From the NCBI RefSeq assembly GCF_042310355.1, contig NZ_JBHJMR010000006.1, positions 62,001 to 126,000 of the forward strand: a stretch of 64,000 bases of DNA. The letters run 5' to 3'. Both the position numbers and the translations under genes were made by a program. Below, one piece after another: positions 62,197-64,000 of the stretch; within the stretch, counting starts at the first letter, position 1; each line of letters opens with the position of its first letter. This DNA comes from Wenzhouxiangella sp042310355 (GTDB taxonomy: Bacteria > Pseudomonadota > Gammaproteobacteria > Xanthomonadales > Wenzhouxiangellaceae). The notes below the pieces were generated by a model. It was not told where the DNA came from. It made no database searches and saw nothing but the letters and a program-made list of their open reading frames with translations.

Positions 62197-62446
62197 GAAA
62201 TCCAGGACGCGGCGAATTTCCGGCTAAATCAAGCTCGTCTCGGTCTGCTGGGAGACTGATTTCGGTGAAGTCCGGACGCACCTGCTCACACAATGGAAGA
62301 AGTCGGGTTCCTCGTCGCTGACCGGTTGGCTGCGCGGATAGGCGATGGCGAAATGATGGCGTTACGCTGAACAAAGTGGAATCCCGAGAGTGACGCGAAC
62401 TTCCGTAGGATATTTCCTACAAAACCTGGGTGTCCCGAATTCCTCG
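62197..62446 (-). mobile_element. About 250-bp RAYT derivative with both ends
   Basis: Diverged left end GGAAATCCAGGACGCGG. Right-end palindrome GTAGGATATTTCCTAC (62405-62420), then AAAACCTGGGTGTCCCG. Inside are only the first about 22 codons of the transposase on the minus strand (AYPRSQPVSDEEPDFFHC), and its ATG is changed to ATC. Confidence 0.7.
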
Positions 62447-62482
62447 AATTCCTTGGCCGCCAATTGAGCTGCCGAGCTGTTA

Positions 62483-63010
62483 TCAGCGTTGCAGCCACCA
62501 GCAGCCGCCGTTCATGACCAGATTGAAATCCGTGCGAATGGTCCGGCCAAGGCGCTCGGGGACATACTGGTCCAGCCAGAGCCGGGTCGGCTGTTCCTCC
62601 CCATCGAGTTCGATCGACTCGACCTCGACGCCGATCAGGCGCCGGCCGCTGATGACTTGCAGTTCGTCCATCAGTATGTCGGCGCTGTTTTGCGTGTCTT
62701 CCATCCAGTGGTAGAGGCCGGAAAGCTTGTTCACGTCGCCTGAATCAAGCGCGGCACTCACCTGGGCGTGGAAGATTTCGATCTGCCTTGCGCAGTCATA
62801 ACGCGGCGAGGGTGGGTTGAGTTCTGCTGGTCGGACAGGTTCTTCTACCCGGTTGCGTACCCCCAGCGCGCTGCAGGCGCGATCGGTGAAGATCTTCACG
62901 TCGTCTTCGCCGATGCATCGATGAATGTCGGACTCGACGGGAGTTGACGCGGCGCCACCCAGGATCGGCAGCCAGGCCAGCAAAGCGACGGCCAGGGCAG
63001 TTTTCCTCAA
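62483..63010 (-). CDS. Exported DUF4124-like protein
   Basis: 175 residues from a TTG start (MRKTALAVALLAWLPILGGAAS-type signal peptide, with TTG as the only near-fitting start). 'DIHRCIGEDDVKIFTDRACSALG' resembles the DUF4124 pattern 'YRCxDxxGxxxFSDxPC'. A helical region 'EIFHAQVSAALDSGDVNKLSGLYHWMEDTQNSADILMDEL' and a beta-rich tail 'RTDFNLVMNGGCWWLQR' follow. The start overlaps the stop of the small membrane protein gene upstream, so the two are coupled. The role is unknown. Confidence 0.65.
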   Translation of the reverse strand: MRKTALAVALLAWLPILGGAASTPVESDIHRCIGEDDVKIFTDRACSALGVRNRVEEPVRPAELNPPSPRYDCARQIEIFHAQVSAALDSGDVNKLSGLYHWMEDTQNSADILMDELQVISGRRLIGVEVESIELDGEEQPTRLWLDQYVPERLGRTIRTDFNLVMNGGCWWLQR

Positions 63011-63192
63011 AGGTTTTTGAGCAAATTTCCGAGAGCCAGCAGGACGAATCCGGCCACGACCATCCAGAGGGCATAGGCCGCAAGCGCGGGGATCGTGCCC
63101 AGGGCGGACAGAACGCCCAACACCACGATGATGACAGCGATCCAGAACGTGATGACCTTCGGTCGACTGAGTTTGGGTTGGTTGACTTTCAT
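63007..63192 (-). CDS. Small two-helix membrane protein
   Basis: 61 residues: a basic start 'MKVNQPKLSRPKVITF' then two hydrophobic segments 'WIAVIIVVLGVLSALGTIPALAAYALWMVVAGFVLLALG' and the tail NLLKNL. The AGAGAAATGC-type leader gives a weak ribosome site. It overlaps the next gene. No family assigned. Confidence 0.7.
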   Translation of the reverse strand: MKVNQPKLSRPKVITFWIAVIIVVLGVLSALGTIPALAAYALWMVVAGFVLLALGNLLKNL

Positions 63193-63328
63193 TGTGCATT
63201 TCTCTTGATTGGAGCTTCAGCGGCCAGAGTCCCGCATCAGGTGCTTACGGGCCATCGCAGACACAATGACGGGGTTTCGCAACTGTGTCGGTGCGCTGAG
63301 CCTCATTGCGAGACGAGAGAGCCAGCGA

Positions 63329-63530
63329 GAAAACCAGGACACCCACAACCCTCCTGGCGGAATCGGCCGCGACTTGGTGTGTCAAGCGGTCCGGGGGCGC
63401 CTGAGGCAATGTTCGGGCAAGAGCTAGCGTCCGTTCCGATCCGGCCAATCGGAAGGCCGACTCAGGGTAGGGCTACCCGGGCACTAGTGGCTGCTCCCGT
63501 AGCCGTTTGAGCGCGAGTTCTTGAGCAGAC
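63329..63530 (-). mobile_element. Truncated RAYT element: left end and tail
   Basis: Left end GAAAACCAGGACACCCACAA, a shortened subterminal region, then the transposase tail region on the minus strand (GGCTACCCGGGCACTAGTGG, CTCCCGTAGCCGTTTGAGCG) with several changes. The 100 nt up to the OmpA-family gene show nothing else. Confidence 0.7.
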
Positions 63531-63638
63531 GCTGCGAAGAAGACCCCACAGTGTCGCCGGCATCCCGGGATCCTCGGTTTCGGGCGCAAGGGCCCCGGCA
63601 GTGTTGTTCAGAGATTCCCCAAGACTGGTATCGATAGC

Positions 63639-64000
63639 TCAGCCTTGCATCGGCACCAGGGTGATCTCGACCCGGCGATTCTGCGCGCGACCACTTTCGG
63701 TGGCATTGCTTGCGATGGGATGCGCTTGTCCGGCGCCGACGACGATGGTGCGATCGCGCAGCACGCCGCGATTGCCGAGGTAGCTGTCGACTGCAGCGGC
63801 GCGACGTTCGGAAAGGCCTTGGTTGTATTCTGGCGAGCCGGTGCTATCAGTGTGGCCCGCAATCTCAATAACGGTCTGATTGTATTCATTGAGGGTGTCC
63901 GACAACGTGTCGAGCACTGAGAGAAACCGCGGTTGCACCTCAGCTGAGTCAAAGCCGAAAGTGATGGCGCCTGGCATGGATAGCGTGATGTTGTCGCCAT
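63639..64000 (-). CDS. OmpA-family protein, C-terminal part (cut by window end)
   Basis: At least 120 residues, continuing beyond the window. 'ITFGFDSAEVQPRFLSVLDTLSDTLNEYNQTVIEIAGHTDSTGSPEYNQGLSERRAAAVDSYLGNRGV' is the OmpA/Pal peptidoglycan-binding domain; D and R of 'GHTDSTG...LSERRA' contact diaminopimelate. 'NRRVEITLVPMQG' ends it. It anchors an outer-membrane protein or lipoprotein to the cell wall. The N-terminal part, which would show which, is outside the window. Confidence 0.92.
   Translation of the reverse strand, partial: GDNITLSMPGAITFGFDSAEVQPRFLSVLDTLSDTLNEYNQTVIEIAGHTDSTGSPEYNQGLSERRAAAVDSYLGNRGVLRDRTIVVGAGQAHPIASNATESGRAQNRRVEITLVPMQG

Noticed and set aside
1..64000. tRNA, rRNA or known riboswitch genes
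   Set aside because: None could be recognised by eye on either strand; small or unusual RNAs cannot be excluded without a covariance-model search.

Overview
The window looks like the chromosome of a GC-rich, probably aquatic gammaproteobacterium. The mix of a xanthorhodopsin-like pump with a beta-carotene/retinal operon, an OleA very close to what I recall of Xanthomonas OleA, several DUF11/FG-GAP/beta-helix exported proteins and many RAYT elements would fit the Wenzhouxiangella/Xanthomonadales neighbourhood. That placement is inference; no rRNA or tRNA gene is visible.

The dominant structure is a family of REP-associated tyrosine transposase (RAYT) elements. Three complete copies (1508-2824, 5362-6678, 9191-10509) each carry a 340-codon minus-strand RAYT gene. 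It lies between a left end (consensus GAAAACCAGGACACCCACGA, then a hairpin) and a right end (palindrome GTAGGAAATTTCCTAC followed by ATCGTGGGTGTCCTGG). The outer parts of both ends form inverted terminal repeats. About 40 further ends, truncated copies, deletion derivatives and 50-165 bp mini-elements fill most intergenic spaces to the end of the window.

Layout. 1-0.7 kb: tail of a DUF11 exported protein. 0.7-11.9 kb: RAYT array with two visibly AT-richer two-gene modules of exported proteins, relics of IS3 and IS21 elements, and a TPR protein. 11.9-13.4 kb: DUF2797 protein and a cluster of IS21-like terminal repeats. 13.5-19.8 kb: the phototrophy locus, with the rhodopsin, a strong terminator, then crtE-crtI-crtB-crtY-blh with overlapping genes. 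These make beta-carotene from isoprenoid precursors and cleave it to retinal for the rhodopsin. 19.8-21.9 kb: DUF2892 protein, a Crp/Fnr regulator whose reading frame extends into a RAYT start, and an internally deleted RAYT. 22-24.5 kb: secreted astacin-like protease with FG-GAP repeats. 25-30.6 kb: RAYT derivative, TMEM175/DUF1211-like channel, ParE-type toxin-antitoxin pair, ABC exporter, CmcJ/NvfI-like oxygenase. 30.9-38.4 kb: an exported repeat protein interrupted by an amber codon, orphan oleA, PRC-barrel protein, two lipoproteins, O-antigen-ligase-like protein and a DUF11 protein. 38.6-48 kb: DUF748 protein, DsbA/FrnE-like protein, a partial gene duplication, and exported PPC-repeat and beta-helix proteins. 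48.1-57.3 kb: a tightly packed three-gene operon of a 1,776-aa double-vWA protein, a transglutaminase-fold protein and a 482-aa exported protein. 57.6-64 kb: S74 chaperone protein, small exported protein, a frameshifted repeat protein, small membrane and exported proteins, and an OmpA-family protein cut by the window edge.

A second recurring theme is a short C-terminal motif, (L/V/I/M)-F-x-D-R-F-(E/Q/V), which ends eight otherwise unrelated exported proteins or gene fragments and occurs once internally. It looks like an unrecognised C-terminal tag.
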